A stretch of DNA of 64,000 bases from Spirometra erinaceieuropaei. Taxonomy: Eukaryota > Platyhelminthes > Cestoda > Diphyllobothriidea > Diphyllobothriidae. Of the stretch, positions 33,076-43,497 are shown in pieces (the stretch's first letter is position 1; each line of letters opens with the position of its first letter). The stretch lies in the NCBI GenBank assembly GCA_902702965.1, contig CACRXP010000071.1:1237904-1301903 (forward strand), read 5' to 3'. The notes under the pieces were generated by a model, which was not told the origin of the DNA, did no database searches, and was given only the letters and a program-made list of their open reading frames with translations. Both the position numbers and the translations under genes were made by a program.

Positions 33076-34859
33076 TAGCGGAAACCGATGCGAGGATTTC
33101 TGGGCGTCTTTAACGTTGCGCGTTTTGTTCGCTCATCTACTTCCTTTAATAAAATGTCCTTTTTTTGTGCAGAAATTGTGGTTAAGTAGTTATATAAAGT
33201 AAAATATCAATAAATTTTAGAGAAAATGGACTTTGAAATATATTCGTGCAATTTCTCATGCAAATACATGTCCTAGACTCCATTTATGCATCTGAGTGAC
33301 TTTTTCATGGAAAGAATAGTAATCTACGCTCTAGAGGTTTAAGAAACAGATTTATCCGAACTTTAAAATTTATTTTATGTCCGATGTTGACCGCGGTAAT
33401 AAACCTGCTAACACAAAGGCAATTTTAAGAAGACCAACGGTTTTATCAGTTCCTAAATGTCAATTTCGCAGATCTCTGCGATTAAGTGCCCTAAAGAGCA
33501 GTAATAACACAGACAGGGATTCCTCCGTTTAAATGGGCTGACATTGTTTTGCCGTTTGGAAAATTCTACCTGATGTCACATAAATGACCACAACCAAATG
33601 GTCATTTTCAGTTTTGAACACATAAAACACTACCTGTGGTGTTGCTTAGTTTCCGTGCATACTTTATTCAGCAATAAAACGAGCAAGACATTAAGAGTTT
33701 CAGCAAAATATCAGTATTTATATGGACGCTCTGCCATGCATTTGCAATCGTAAAACTGAATCTATAAGCGTGCAAAAATAATGGAAATGGTCTCAATGTA
33801 TAGAGAAACGTATGTTCCTATGTCTACGGTCGAAAAACTAGTATTTTGTAGAAACGTGAGAGAAACGGACAAAAGTGTCACATTTTTACTTGGCCTCGTC
33901 GTGCAAAAATGCAAGGGACAGAGATCCGTCAACGGAGTGCAGTGATAAAGCATTTTCTCGAGAAATAAATTATTAAGGAAAGTTTTCTTATTGGTCGAAG
34001 ACATATTTGTTGCTGGCTTTCGTTGTGGACAGCCATTCTTCTCGAAAATAAAGTTTGATGTTTGAATGCGTCTTCATATGTGATCCAAACGACCATCCTT
34101 GTGAAAAAGAAAGCCCGAATATTCACTAAGTCGATAAATGCTTTCAAGAATAATCTTATATTTAGGTTCTCAACAGACAGGTAGGTTAAAATCTGTCTTA
34201 ATGGACGATCGGGTGAAAACATTGAAACTCATGAAGTACTCTGTACGAACCCCTGGAAAACTGTTTTGAAATCTGCACTCAGATTTTAGGCAGTTGACAA
34301 ACCGTCACATATGAAATCACACTAATAATTAAACGAGATTTAGATGTAAACTTCGCTGAAACACGATTATTAGACGTTATTTTACCTCTACTTTCATATT
34401 TATTACGTTTTTGGTATGAGAATACATTATATACACCTAAAAACGAAGTTAGCTAAATTGGAGCCATCTCTGATGTTTTCGGGATAATTTGTTTTTCAAA
34501 ATAAATCGGAATTTCTAAACAACGCAACACTGCCTTTTATATACCTTAAACTGTTTTAATTCTTTTAAACTTGTACTTAACTAACTTAGACATTGGACTC
34601 ATTAAATGGTGTCGGTTTGCGAGTGAGTAGCAATCATTCGTAAATTTTGACACATTTCGTGAGTTAGGTCCCTAACTGTACTTTTTATTATAGTGTCGCA
34701 TTAGCCGGAGCTGAAGTCTTATAAGTAGAATTTTAAAAAGCCTTTGTCTATGCACTTTATGTGACAAAAGTACTTTTCAAACGTTTCTCCTAAAATCGCC
34801 CGTTTTTTGACGCGTGGTCTGTGTTTAGAGTGTTAGCGTCTCAAAGCCTACGCCCTCTT
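33076..34859. other. No recognisable gene
   Basis: AT-rich. Minus frames of 80 and 97 codons (33762-34004, 33929-34222) overlap each other and lack motifs. Confidence 0.45.
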
Positions 34860-34899
34860 TTATTATCCGGGTGGTTGTTAAAGCCCGGAAAATGAAACC

Positions 34900-35610
34900 A
34901 CTGTGTTTCAAAAGTTCAGAGGACAGTTCGGCCGTCGTTGCTGACTGTGTTCACCTTGTGGCTCAAAGCAGAGTGGACGCAGGAACGGTGACTTGTGCAT
35001 GCATTTGTCGGTAAGACGTGGTTATGTAGCGCCACCTGATGGACACAGTACTGATGGAGTTGGGTTAGGGGTCAGGTTTAGGGATTTGAGCTAGGGGTTA
35101 AGGTTAGTGCTTAGGGCACTAATGTGCAACTACGCACTCCCAATAGCGTTTTTTGCATGCAACTGTTTTTCAACTATCTACTTAGCGCCATCTTTTATCT
35201 TAAGAAATTAACTTTACGAGCAAGTTTGGAGCTAACTCGCCCTTTCACCCCATAACCCCTGGAAGAAATCCAAAGTCTGCAGTTAACAATTTAACTGAGT
35301 AGACATCTCCATGCGATCTTCTTCCATTTCAAACGATTGTTCTGCGATTTCGAGGGCCTAACGATCATTGGTAAGGAAACAACGAGTATGAGCGAACTTT
35401 GTTTACACCGACGCCTTCTATACTTCCGACGAAAATGTTCTTAGTAAGTAATGTAAAATAAGAAATGACGCGCATTGCATCATTCAGGAGTAACGGAGTT
35501 ATTTTGCTCGTGCAGAACAATGAGAGGTAAGATGCGGTCATCTAGCTGTTATTTAGAGTTTAGGGTTAGGGGTCAGGTTTAGGTATTAGAGTTAGGGGGC
35601 AGGGTAAGTG
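34900..35610. repeat. Dispersed repeat with two degenerate telomere-like tracts
   Basis: 34915-34990 (GACAGTTCGGCCGTCGTTG, later CTCAAAGCAGAG) matches 47512-47585. Two tracts rich in GGTTAGGG-like words follow at 35061-35117 and 35553-35610; both contain GGGTTAGGGGTCAGGTTTAG, so they are direct repeats of each other. They are too irregular to be telomeric arrays. Confidence 0.5.
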
Positions 35611-36385
35611 GTTAGAATAACTATTTTTCAACCACTCAAATTGCGACTGTGCACTCCATACAACTGTTTGACCTCGTCGCTTGTGCATAACCCGACTCCA
35701 CCTGTAAAACCCCCTATGACCACCGGTCCCGTAAAACAGGTGGCTGAGATTTGTTTACTTCAGGTTGGGCTACATAGTCACATCTGGCCAATTAGTCTAT
35801 ATTGATAGCCGACTTTCACTGCGTCTGCAGCATTCCTTCCTCTACAAGGATCTCGAGTAATCGTAGAGACAGAAAGACCGGAGGCGGGACAGGCACTACA
35901 TGGGCCCGAATCTCGGCGTAATGTCAGTGCTGCTCATATTTGGTTTTTTAAATTAGACGTATCCAAATCCTTTTTTAAGTAATTTGCTGCTAGAGCACAA
36001 AACTTCGCCTCTGACTAGAATTAGATTTGACTGTTTGGTTTCATCCAGCCTTGCCTGCTTCTGAGTTTACAAAAAATAAAGTTTAGGCATCATCTAACTG
36101 ATATCGCAGGAAAGACCTGAAATTTGAACAACTGATAAGAACTGTGGACGACGTTAAATAATTGGCACTGTGCTGTGCTTCGGCCAATCTTGCTAATGCA
36201 AGATTGCTCCACGTGTGGAAAGATTGTTACATTGCCTCAATAGAACGATATTATAAGAAGAAATTGAAACAATCATTAATCGACTCCCATTTTGAACTTT
36301 CGTCGATTACAAAAAGGTTAGATATGAAAGTCCTGCTTTCCGAAATTTTTAGCGGATATTTCTTGCCGAACAGAATGGTTGAATG
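35611..36385. other. No recognisable gene
   Basis: Small frames only. 36163-36200 (CTGTGCTGTGCTTCGGCCAA) resembles 44177-44205, another trace of a dispersed repeat. Confidence 0.4.
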
Positions 36386-36390
36386 AATTA

Positions 36391-37380
36391 CAGTGAGTCA
36401 CCGATCTCATGAAATGTTGACTGAAATTCAGAAATGCGTTTTTGATTAGGAAGGATTACTTAAGCACGGTTGTAATACTGATTATCTTGCGACATAACCC
36501 CGTTTTATTTCGTACTCGGTAGTATGTCAGCTGCTAACTACGCTGCTTTTAAAACTTCCGCAGGAACCGTACTTAGCAAAAAAGACTACTTGTGCAGCAT
36601 GCATTTTTCCCATTGGCTTTAAGTGGTCTGGAAAATTCAAACATATTATATAGAAAACCCGGACAAAAACAAGCTTTCTTTCAGTCGTTTGATAGAGAAT
36701 CACGTCACCGTTATATTTTGTACTCAAAGAAGTAGTATAATAAGTTTTAAAAATATTTCTTATTATGAGTTTTTTCAAGACCGCGCAATGTCCGTTCATA
36801 TAGCATCATAGCTCTCCGTTTACACCTGCTCCTCATAAAATGCACAACATAGTCCGCATCCGTTGAAACTTTTACGGGCTCTGTATTATATCTGTTTAAA
36901 GGCATAAAAGAGTATGTGATTTTCCTTACGCGGAACACATGCACCTTGTAGACTGAAACCACTAAGTGCCAATGCAGTGACTGATCGGGCTCCAAATTAT
37001 ACGGCAATTAAGAAACATTTTTAAAACTCAACTGTACCCCTTCTTCAAAAATAAAATATGAAAATGACATGATTCTCTATCAAACGACTGAAAGAAAGCA
37101 TACTTTTGTTCGGAGTTTTCATAAAATATATTTGAATTTGCAAGGCCATCGAAAATCAACGGGAAAATGCATGCTACAAAAATGGTCATTTTTGCCAAGT
37201 ACGTTTCCTGCAGAAGTTTTAAAAGCAGTTTATCCGGCAACTGACATTTCGCCGAGTCCGAAATATTACAGGATTATGGTGCAGGGTAATTAGTATTACA
37301 ACCGCGTCTAAGTAGTCCTTGCTAATCAAAAACGCACTTCAGAATTTTAGCCAGCATTTCATGAGATCGCTCACCAACTG
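36391..37380. mobile_element. ~990-bp inverted-repeat element (subfamily 1)
   Basis: Begins CAGTGAGTCACCGATCTCAT, ends with GAGATCGCTCACCAACTG, and TA flanks both ends (36389-90, 37381-82). The length matches the copies at 23944 and 48311. The arms are more diverged from each other than in those copies, yet both keep private features such as AAAACTTC.GCAGGAA, CGTACTT.GCAAAAA and CTTTCAGTCGTTTGATAG. No coding capacity; frames here come from the arms. Confidence 0.8.
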
Positions 37381-37509
37381 TATACTGCTGCGGCATATTT
37401 GACGCATTCCTACGCACGTTTCAGTAGTGCCATTAACCAACATCTAGACTTGTGTTTCCTCACTATTTTTCCTCCGTGTGCGCTTTCCGCGTGCGATTTC
37501 TGCTAACCA

Positions 37510-37785
37510 GTTCAGACCCAAATTTATATATTTTAATCTTTTCGAAAACTAATGTTTGGGCTGATGGATTACGGCCAAAGCATTCATAACAAATCACCAA
37601 CCAAGTACATACAGCCTCGCTTCGAATTATTCACTTCAAGTCAGCGCAACAATTTCTGAGGAAGGCTGGGGGGCCACTAATGAACGAAACATCTCGTAGA
37701 TCTGCCACACCGGCAGAGTATTGGGGTAGCAGGTGTCTGAGTTTTTAAGTAGTACCTGTGCGGGCAGTAGGGCGAACCATACGGA
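37510..37785 (+). repeat. Degenerate copy of the window-start repeat
   Basis: GGCTGGGGGGCCACTAA, CGTAGATCTGCCACACCGGCAG and GGTGTCTGAGTTTTTAAGTAG follow the order found at 497-600. It ends just before the large duplicated segment. Confidence 0.45.
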
Positions 37786-37890
37786 AGGATGCCTGTTATG
37801 CGGGAGTTTTCGAAATAAACAATGGTTGACCTAACTCGAGAAAAGTGATGACGGGAACGTATGTGATCATTACGGTGTATCTTAAACTTT

Positions 37891-38136
37891 GTGCAGTTTG
37901 CGCATCCACCATCTCCTTTCCAAGCGATGTCTTTTGTTCATGCAGAATGTTTCGAAGTAATTTTATCAGGCGATCTGTCTACAAAATTGAGCGTAAATTT
38001 ACGTTGCCTTGCATTTAAGGGATTCCCCATTTTAACGGACCTCACAGACTGCGTTTGCGCTTCTGTGCCTGTTTTTCTACGAGAGAAAAGTAATCTGAAC
38101 TGGCGAATTCTACCAAACTGTCTGTTGTCCACTTGA
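37891..38136 (+). CDS. 81-codon frame conserved between duplicated copies, unknown
   Basis: The frame starts ATG, runs MQFAHPPSPFQAMSFVHAEC... and ends in NCLLST. The equivalent frame at 43252-43497 has the same length, start and stop, with a handful of replacements such as L/M, V/I and P/R. No domain, signal peptide or membrane segment is evident. The opposite strand is also open for 64 codons in both copies. With only ~5% divergence, an open frame can survive by chance, so coding status is doubtful. Confidence 0.2.
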   Translation: MQFAHPPSPFQAMSFVHAECFEVILSGDLSTKLSVNLRCLAFKGFPILTDLTDCVCASVPVFLREKSNLNWRILPNCLLST

Positions 38137-38801
38137 AATTTCTTTTTATCGTTAGCTTGAATGAGTGAGACAGTGTGTAGACACAGAGTACTTTTAGAAA
38201 ACTAGACGATTTGGGGTTCCGAAAATTCGGGTCTATAAAAATGTGTGCTTTTATGTTCTAGAAAGCAGTATTAGCGTCTAAAAGCGATATTTTCCTTTAA
38301 CGTATCCATATTTTCCTGGCTTGTGGGAATATCTCATGAGTAACTGCATCCAGTAAAATACCTTTTGTACAATCCAAATTCAGCCAATACGATATTTCAA
38401 AACAGAACGGCCAGAACATAAGTGGGCTGAATGATTTGCTAGAATCTTAATGCACATTCCGTTGTGTATTTCTAAGTACAAAACAGAGCCTAGAAATAGG
38501 CACGAATAATTAAAATGGTTCCAGTTTAAAGAGAAAAGTAGGTTTTCTTGCCTGGGCAAAAATTTTTTTATTTTTTAAGGAAGTGAAATGTTCAGCGAAA
38601 CGTTTTATTTTTTTCCTTAGAACTCGTCAGCAAAATGCCTTATTAGATCGCGGTTTAAAGGGATATTGTTTACAAGTTTTTCCGCTGATTAAGAACATGT
38701 CCATCGCAGACTTTCGTTCTGGGTGTCTGTTTTTTTCAGGAATGAAGTTCATGTTTGGATGAATCTACATCTATGATGCAAACGCAAATTAACATCTGCA
38801 T

Positions 38802-38920
38802 NNNNNNNNNNNNNNNNNNNNNNNNNNNNNNNNNNNNNNNNNNNNNNNNNNNNNNNNNNNNNNNNNNNNNNNNNNNNNNNNNNNNNNNNNNNNNNNNNNN
38901 NNNNNNNNNNNNNNNNNNNN
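38802..38920. other. Assembly gap (119 N)
   Basis: A run of 119 Ns. The duplicated segment B has 966 bp (44168-45133) at the matching position, so the true gap may be far longer than 119. Confidence 0.95.
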
Positions 38921-38934
38921 CTTTCTAGCCGCTG

Positions 38935-39335
38935 GCAAATGTCACACCCTGCAAAACATGACTGCTTAATCATTATGAGTGTTTCCATTGATTTTCAAAG
39001 CCCTTATCAATTCAAATGTGTTTCATGGAGAGTACGATTAAAAATATCCTGTCTTAAATGAACTTAGTAGATGACCACGTCTCCTTTGAAATTATTACTA
39101 AAAATGAAGATATCTTTAGGGTTTAACAAACACCTTACAATTATCGCATAATCATGGGCCCGATCTGCCGCTGCGCTTGTGTTTGGTATTTGGAGTCTAT
39201 AATCGGTATACTTTCTATGTATGAAAAATCATGCACTTTTCTATGACATTAAAAATGCACCGTAACATGATCACAATGTTTTGGAATGAGTGTGGACTAT
39301 GTTTTACGTCTCATGACAAACGTTAATTAGCCAAC
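38935..39335 (+). mobile_element. Inverted-repeat element interior in copy A
   Basis: CATTGATTTTCAAAGCCCTTA, ATTCAAATGTGTTTCATGGAG and ATCATGGGCCCGATCTGCCG correspond to left-arm and core blocks of the subfamily-1/2 elements. The same relic lies at 45150-45545. Its left end may be inside the Ns. Confidence 0.6.
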
Positions 39336-39341
39336 CAATGC

Positions 39342-39738
39342 GATGAGGAGGAAAGACGCTAGCTCTCAGGTGAAGGCTCATTCTACGGAACCCGGCCATA
39401 TTTCCAAGTTTCAATAAGCCGAAATACTTGCAAGAGCTGACAACCGCGTGAGCCGCGAGCTGCTCAAGTCATGGATCTCAGGCCCGCAATCCATCAACAA
39501 GCGTAATGACCTCCTGGTACCGTGTTCAGTGCTGAGGCATTCCCTGAGCAGGGGAATTAATCACGTGGGAAGGACGCTGGCGAGCAACAATCCCTGTAAC
39601 AGCGGGCCGAATGGCTGAGCAGTCATAACGCCAACATCCAACACGGATGATGGAGTTACTGCCATTAACGACTTGAACCTGGACTTACGAACCATCGTCG
39701 CCTCGATTACGACCACCAGCGGTGATCGCGTGAGCTGT
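39342..39738 (+). pseudogene. PLE GIY-YIG C-terminal relic (lineage 1), copy A
   Basis: The frame gives RRKDASSQVKAHSTEPGHI, then a stop, AEILARADNRVSRELLKSWIS and GPQSINKRNDL, aligning with residues 76-130 of the 31-kb nuclease. The GIY-YIG half is missing; the ELLKSW block carries the candidate catalytic Glu. Further stops follow. Confidence 0.75.
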
Positions 39739-39777
39739 TAACTATAGTACCTATGTGGCCCCACGGCAGCTGTGTAC

Positions 39778-39785
39778 TATAAATA
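39778..39785 (+). promoter_or_regulatory. TATAAATA box upstream of PLE hammerhead
   Basis: TATAAATA followed by CTGCAGTC, 50 nt before the hammerhead core at 39828. Confidence 0.6.
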
Positions 39786-39824
39786 CTGCAGTCATTCTGT
39801 CTCCACTACCTTTATCCGCAACTT

Positions 39825-39866
39825 TCCTTGATGATGGGTTCGAGTGAGAATCCGAAACGTCAGGCC
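39825..39866 (+). ncRNA. PLE hammerhead with C3-to-T core mutation
   Basis: The core reads TTGATGA (39828-39834) in place of CTGATGA. Stem II GGGTTC / GAATCC with loop GAGTGA and GAAACGTC (39854-39861) are intact. Loss of the conserved C should inactivate it. Confidence 0.7.
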
Positions 39867-40100
39867 AATAAATTTCTTGTTGCAGTGATCGCTTCTTCCT
39901 CTTCTAAATTGCTACCTGGAAATCGCCTGTTCGCTTCTGTTGGCAGGATTTTGTTTGATTTCAATGATAGAGACGTTTCGGGCTAAGTGCGCAGCATTTA
40001 AGACGTCCAAAAATTCTCATAGCACTTTCTGCCATCAAGTTCCGTGAAGTAGGTCACGTACTGTCCTGTATGTAATCGGAATAACCGGTTATGACAATCA

Positions 40101-40640
40101 GTGCATTCAGCTGTCACAAGAGCATTCCCCGCGGCGAATTTACGCGTATGTTTCACAAACTCTCCCCTCCTACGTTTGGGAGGTAAAGACAGACTACCGT
40201 TGGAGGCCACATCAATGTGCATCTACTCATTCACTTGCTCCTGTGGAGCAGGATACATCGGCCGTACAACGAGACGCCTGGTAAAGAGGGTGCGTGGACA
40301 TATGCCCGCCTGGCTAGGCAGAGGTGAGACCCGATCGGTTTCGAGTTCTATTCTCGCACATTTAATCGATACGGATCACCGAGTCGATGCCAAGGAAGCA
40401 TTTCAGGTTGTCTATCGGACACCAACAAGCTTCTCTAAAGGCCTTCGCCAACGGATACTAGCAACGGCCGAGGCAGTGGCAATACGGCTAACGAATCCGG
40501 TGCTATACTGTCAGAAAACCCTGACACAAGCGCTCTCTCTGCCGTGGCCAGCGCCAACCTCACGTGATGACGACATGCCGCCTCAAATCCCTGATTACAG
40601 TGATGGGTACTCCGTGTACTCAATCCAAGAGCATCACTCA
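40101..40640 (+). pseudogene. PLE GIY-YIG endonuclease fragment (lineage 2)
   Basis: An open 223-codon frame whose first ~180 residues are PLE. IYSF (41-44) and GYIGRTTRRL (51-60) form the GIY-YIG signature, R64 and H67 follow, E124 in TAEAVAI and N132 in TNPVLY are the expected metal-binding Glu and Asn. It cuts DNA to prime reverse transcription in intact PLEs. The RT half is absent. The last ~43 codons (from 40641) come from the adjoining inverted-repeat element, so the C-terminus is chimeric. It belongs to a lineage different from the nuclease at 31 kb: spacing and flanking residues differ and no hammerhead follows. Confidence 0.85.
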
Positions 40641-40967
40641 AAATCTGAAGACCATGTGATTTTCTATCAAAGAAGCAAAAGAAAGCATATTTTTATACAT
40701 GTTTTTATAGAATGCATTTTAATATATAAGACCATCGAAAATCAATGCGAAATATGCATGCTACTTAAGTAGTCATTTTTTACCGATTGTGGTTTCTGCG
40801 GGAGGTCCTAAGAAGTGTATTCAAAAGTCGACATCCCGCTGAGTTCGAAATGCTATATAATTATGCTGCATGCTAATCAGTATTACAACCCCACTTAAGT
40901 AATCCTTCCTAATCGAAAACGCATTCCAGAATTTCGGCCAACATTTCATAAGATCGGTCACGCACTG
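40641..40967 (+). mobile_element. Right arm of subfamily-1 inverted-repeat element
   Basis: Starts in the inner right arm (GAAGACCATGTGATTTTC) and runs to ATAAGATCGGTCACGCACTG with TA outside (40968-69). The left arm and core are absent. The PLE fragment abuts it directly. Confidence 0.75.
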
Positions 40968-40969
40968 TA

Positions 40970-41158
40970 GTTAGCAACAGTATGAACACGGTTTGTGGTT
41001 GTGGATATCGGTAAGCCACTTTAAAACCTTCTTAAAACAACAGAATTTGTAGACAACGTAATGTCGCAGAAGTAAATGGAGAAACTAAATGCCTTTTTTG
41101 CAGATTTTAGTTGGACGCGGAAGTAAGTACCTCCCCCGTACTACGGGCGGACTTTCTT
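40970..41158. other. Spacer between element fragments
   Basis: No gene or repeat recognised. Confidence 0.5.
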
Positions 41159-41299
41159 GAGAGAGAGAGAGGAATGCTTTATTTTGAAAATAGCTTTCAA
41201 AACGTTCAGCAAAAACGGTTTTCCAGTACACAGTGATTACCATAGAGATAAACAGGTTTTGGACAGGTGGATATAATTATATATGAAGAAAAAAGGACT

Positions 41300-42829
41300 T
41301 TAAGGTGCAAGATCGAGTTTTAGTTTTTGTTTTTCAGCATCTTTGCAGGTGAGATACCGGGCTAGAAATGGCAGTATGGAATTCTGATAAGCCGAAATGT
41401 GACAAGGGACGCGGCGGAAGCATCGACGCATGGGGCGTAAGGATTTCGCAGCCATTAACTCATTATGAAGGAGATGGACGGTGTCATTCAGAATTCGGTC
41501 AGCAAATTGCTCCACCGTATTGAAGTGTCGCTGCACGATGATATCAACTAAAATATGATAGGAAACACCAGCAGCAGAGGCGAGCATTCGAAGGACACGT
41601 TTAAAAATAATTAGATCTTTTTTAAGTAAAGCTGGAAAAATAACTGGAGAACAATAAAGAATGAGTGGAAGAATACAGCCACCTATGAATCGCCAGATTA
41701 TGGACTGGGGTGTATGATATGAACGTAGACGACGAATGTAATAAACAAGTTTTTGAATTTTTGTTAAAAGTGTTTCCATATGAAGAGAGAAAGAGCGATT
41801 TGAGGACAAAGTAACACCTAGGTACCGGAAAGAGGATACCTCATTGGGAAGAATATCCAAAGGTTCAGGAATGGAAGAGGGCCGCAATCGAAACAAACAC
41901 TGTACTGATTTCTGATTGTTGAGTAGGAGTCCATTATTCGACGACCATGCGGAGACGTGATCTAATCCATCCTTTAAAGACTGTAGGTGAGTCAGGTTTT
42001 TGAGTGGGTGGCCTACGACCATGTCATCGGCATACTTAACATACAGGCAGTCGTTTGGTGATCTCAAATCATCAGTATGAACATAGAAAAGATGAGGGGA
42101 TAAGATGGAACCTTGTAGAACTCCACAATCATTTGGAAGAATAGCAGATTTTCTCTTTCCCGACTGGACAAACTGTGTGCGGAAGGAAACATAATCTCTA
42201 AGCCAAGAAACAACCCAGCTCGGAGCGTCACACGCAGCTGCTTTGGTCAGTAGGAGTTGGCGCGGAATAGTATTGAAGGCGGATGAATAGTCGAGAAAAG
42301 CACATGCATATGCACGGCATCCCTTGTCTAAGTCTATCATAGCTGAATGGACAACTAAAGCAACAGCATCCAAGGTGCTACGCTTTGCCTCGTATGCAAA
42401 TTGTAGAGGATCATTAAAATTGACGGAGGAGTGCTTAAGGCAATCTAATGCAACTCGTTCAGTAAGTTTCAGGAGTACAGAAGAGCAGGCAATAGGACGG
42501 AAAGATTTAGGAGCAAAAGTTAAAGATTTTTTAGGGATTGGAGTAATTCTTACTGTACGCCAGGCGTCAGGAGTCTTGGACTCTATGAAGGATAGATTAA
42601 TAAGGTGGGTCAAGGCGGGAGCTATCTGCGAACAGCAAGACTTAAGGAGAAGAGGAGAGACACCGTCCGGCCCAGCCGCCGTTGACCCGCGAACCTTTTT
42701 GAGATGTTGTTCCACTGTTGTCACAGTCACAGGAGTAAAGTCGCATGGTGGTAGGTAAATTTCGTTTGGGCGAGAATGGGAGTCTTTAGAAGTACAGATA
42801 AAATTTCGATTTAAAGAGTTGAAAGCCAC
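41300..42829 (-). CDS. LINE reverse transcriptase, frame still open
   Basis: 509 codons without a stop. RT blocks in order: GPDGVSPLLLK (53-63), ITPIPKK and SFRPIACSSVLLKLTER (109-125), FAYEAKRSTLDA (144-155), motif A FLDYSSAFNTIPR (178-190, Asp180), motif B GVLQGSILSPHLF (236-248), motif C YVKYADDMVV (263-272, catalytic DD 268-269) and a FRYLGVTLSS block. All catalytic aspartates are present. The sequence copies RNA into DNA at the target site in an intact element. The DYSSAFNTI wording fits the CR1/Rex/jockey group; a precise clade needs a tree. Two frameshifts (near 42900 and 42840) separate it from the upstream linker, so the element is not a complete ORF2. Confidence 0.9.
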   Translation of the reverse strand: MAFNSLNRNFICTSKDSHSRPNEIYLPPCDFTPVTVTTVEQHLKKVRGSTAAGPDGVSPLLLKSCCSQIAPALTHLINLSFIESKTPDAWRTVRITPIPKKSLTFAPKSFRPIACSSVLLKLTERVALDCLKHSSVNFNDPLQFAYEAKRSTLDAVALVVHSAMIDLDKGCRAYACAFLDYSSAFNTIPRQLLLTKAAACDAPSWVVSWLRDYVSFRTQFVQSGKRKSAILPNDCGVLQGSILSPHLFYVHTDDLRSPNDCLYVKYADDMVVGHPLKNLTHLQSLKDGLDHVSAWSSNNGLLLNNQKSVQCLFRLRPSSIPEPLDILPNEVSSFRYLGVTLSSNRSFSLHMETLLTKIQKLVYYIRRLRSYHTPQSIIWRFIGGCILPLILYCSPVIFPALLKKDLIIFKRVLRMLASAAGVSYHILVDIIVQRHFNTVEQFADRILNDTVHLLHNELMAAKSLRPMRRCFRRVPCHISAYQNSILPFLARYLTCKDAEKQKLKLDLAP

Positions 42830-42830
42830 A

Positions 42831-43145
42831 TCAATGGATTAAGTATATTACGTTGACCAGTGAGACGCTTGAGATTCCTCCACAGTTCAGCATAAGAAAA
42901 GGAGAGGAGGGGGTGGATGAAGTAGAAAAAAGTTGACTGACAAATAAACCGTTAAGTCTGGCGATTTCGTTCTTTATTAAAACATTGATATCCTTCACCT
43001 TGTCACGCTGATCTAGTTTGTAGAAGGCTTCTTTGCGACGTCTCAAGTGTTTGAGGTATAGTGAGGAGATTCTGTCAAGCCTGACTATAACAGTTTCACG
43101 GGGACGACAAATATCAAAAATGTGATTCAAAAATACCGTAAGATT
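42831..43145 (-). pseudogene. LINE linker between endonuclease and RT, frameshifted
   Basis: The frame FLNHIFDICRPRETVIVRLD...RRRKEAFYKL is basic and helical, typical of the region just before the RT of CR1-like ORF2. It shifts frame near 42900 to give YAELWRNLKRLTGQRN, then shifts again near 42840 into the RT frame. Confidence 0.7.
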
Positions 43146-43251
43146 GTTAGAGCCTGTTATGCTGGAGTTTTTGAAATCACTAATAGTTGACCTAACTCGA
43201 TAAAAGTGGTGAAGGGAACGTATATCATCATTACGGTGTATCTTAAACTTT

Positions 43252-43497
43252 GTGCAGTTTGAGCATCCACCATCTCCGTTCCGAGCGATGTCTTTTGTTC
43301 ATGCAGAATGTTTCGAAGTAATTTTATCAGGCGATATGTCTACAAAATTGAGCATAAATTTACGTTGCCTTGCATTTAAGGGATTCCCCATTTTAACGGA
43401 CCTCACAGACTGCGTTTGCGCTTCTGTGCGTGTTTTCCTACGAGAGAAAAGTAATCTGAACCTGCAAATTCTACCAAACGGTTTGTTGTCCACTTGA
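43252..43497 (+). CDS. 81-codon frame conserved with copy A, unknown
   Basis: Same length and ends as the frame at 37891-38136. No recognised domain. See that entry for doubts about coding status. Confidence 0.2.
   Translation: MQFEHPPSPFRAMSFVHAECFEVILSGDMSTKLSINLRCLAFKGFPILTDLTDCVCASVRVFLREKSNLNLQILPNGLLST

Larger units (their letters stand above)
37791..40113 (+). repeat. Duplicated segment, copy A (contains an assembly gap)
   Basis: Bases 37791-38801 match 43152-44167 and 38921-40113 match 45134-46783 at roughly 95% by eye, with insertions in copy B. Inside are an 81-codon frame, part of an inverted-repeat element (38935-39335), a PLE nuclease C-terminal relic and a terminal repeat with a hammerhead. 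The match begins at GCCTGTTATG and ends near ATGACAATCAGTGCATTC. Confidence 0.85.
41159..43145 (-). mobile_element. 5'-truncated non-LTR retrotransposon (CR1/jockey-like)
   Basis: Minus strand: linker-region relic (43145-42831), reverse transcriptase frame (42829-41300), ~140 bp of 3' UTR with AATAAA at 41183-41178, and a short CT repeat as the tail. The endonuclease half is missing; the copy ends 7 bp from duplicated segment B. 5' truncation is usual for target-primed insertion. Confidence 0.85.

Noticed and set aside
35061..35117. Internal telomere
   Set aside because: Irregular words rather than a TTAGGG array, and associated with a dispersed repeat.
38749..38988. Minus-strand open frame crossing the gap
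   Set aside because: Half of it is Ns; the frame is an artefact of the gap.
42324..42758. 144-codon plus frame opposite the LINE RT
   Set aside because: Antisense shadow; the RT motifs are all on the minus strand.
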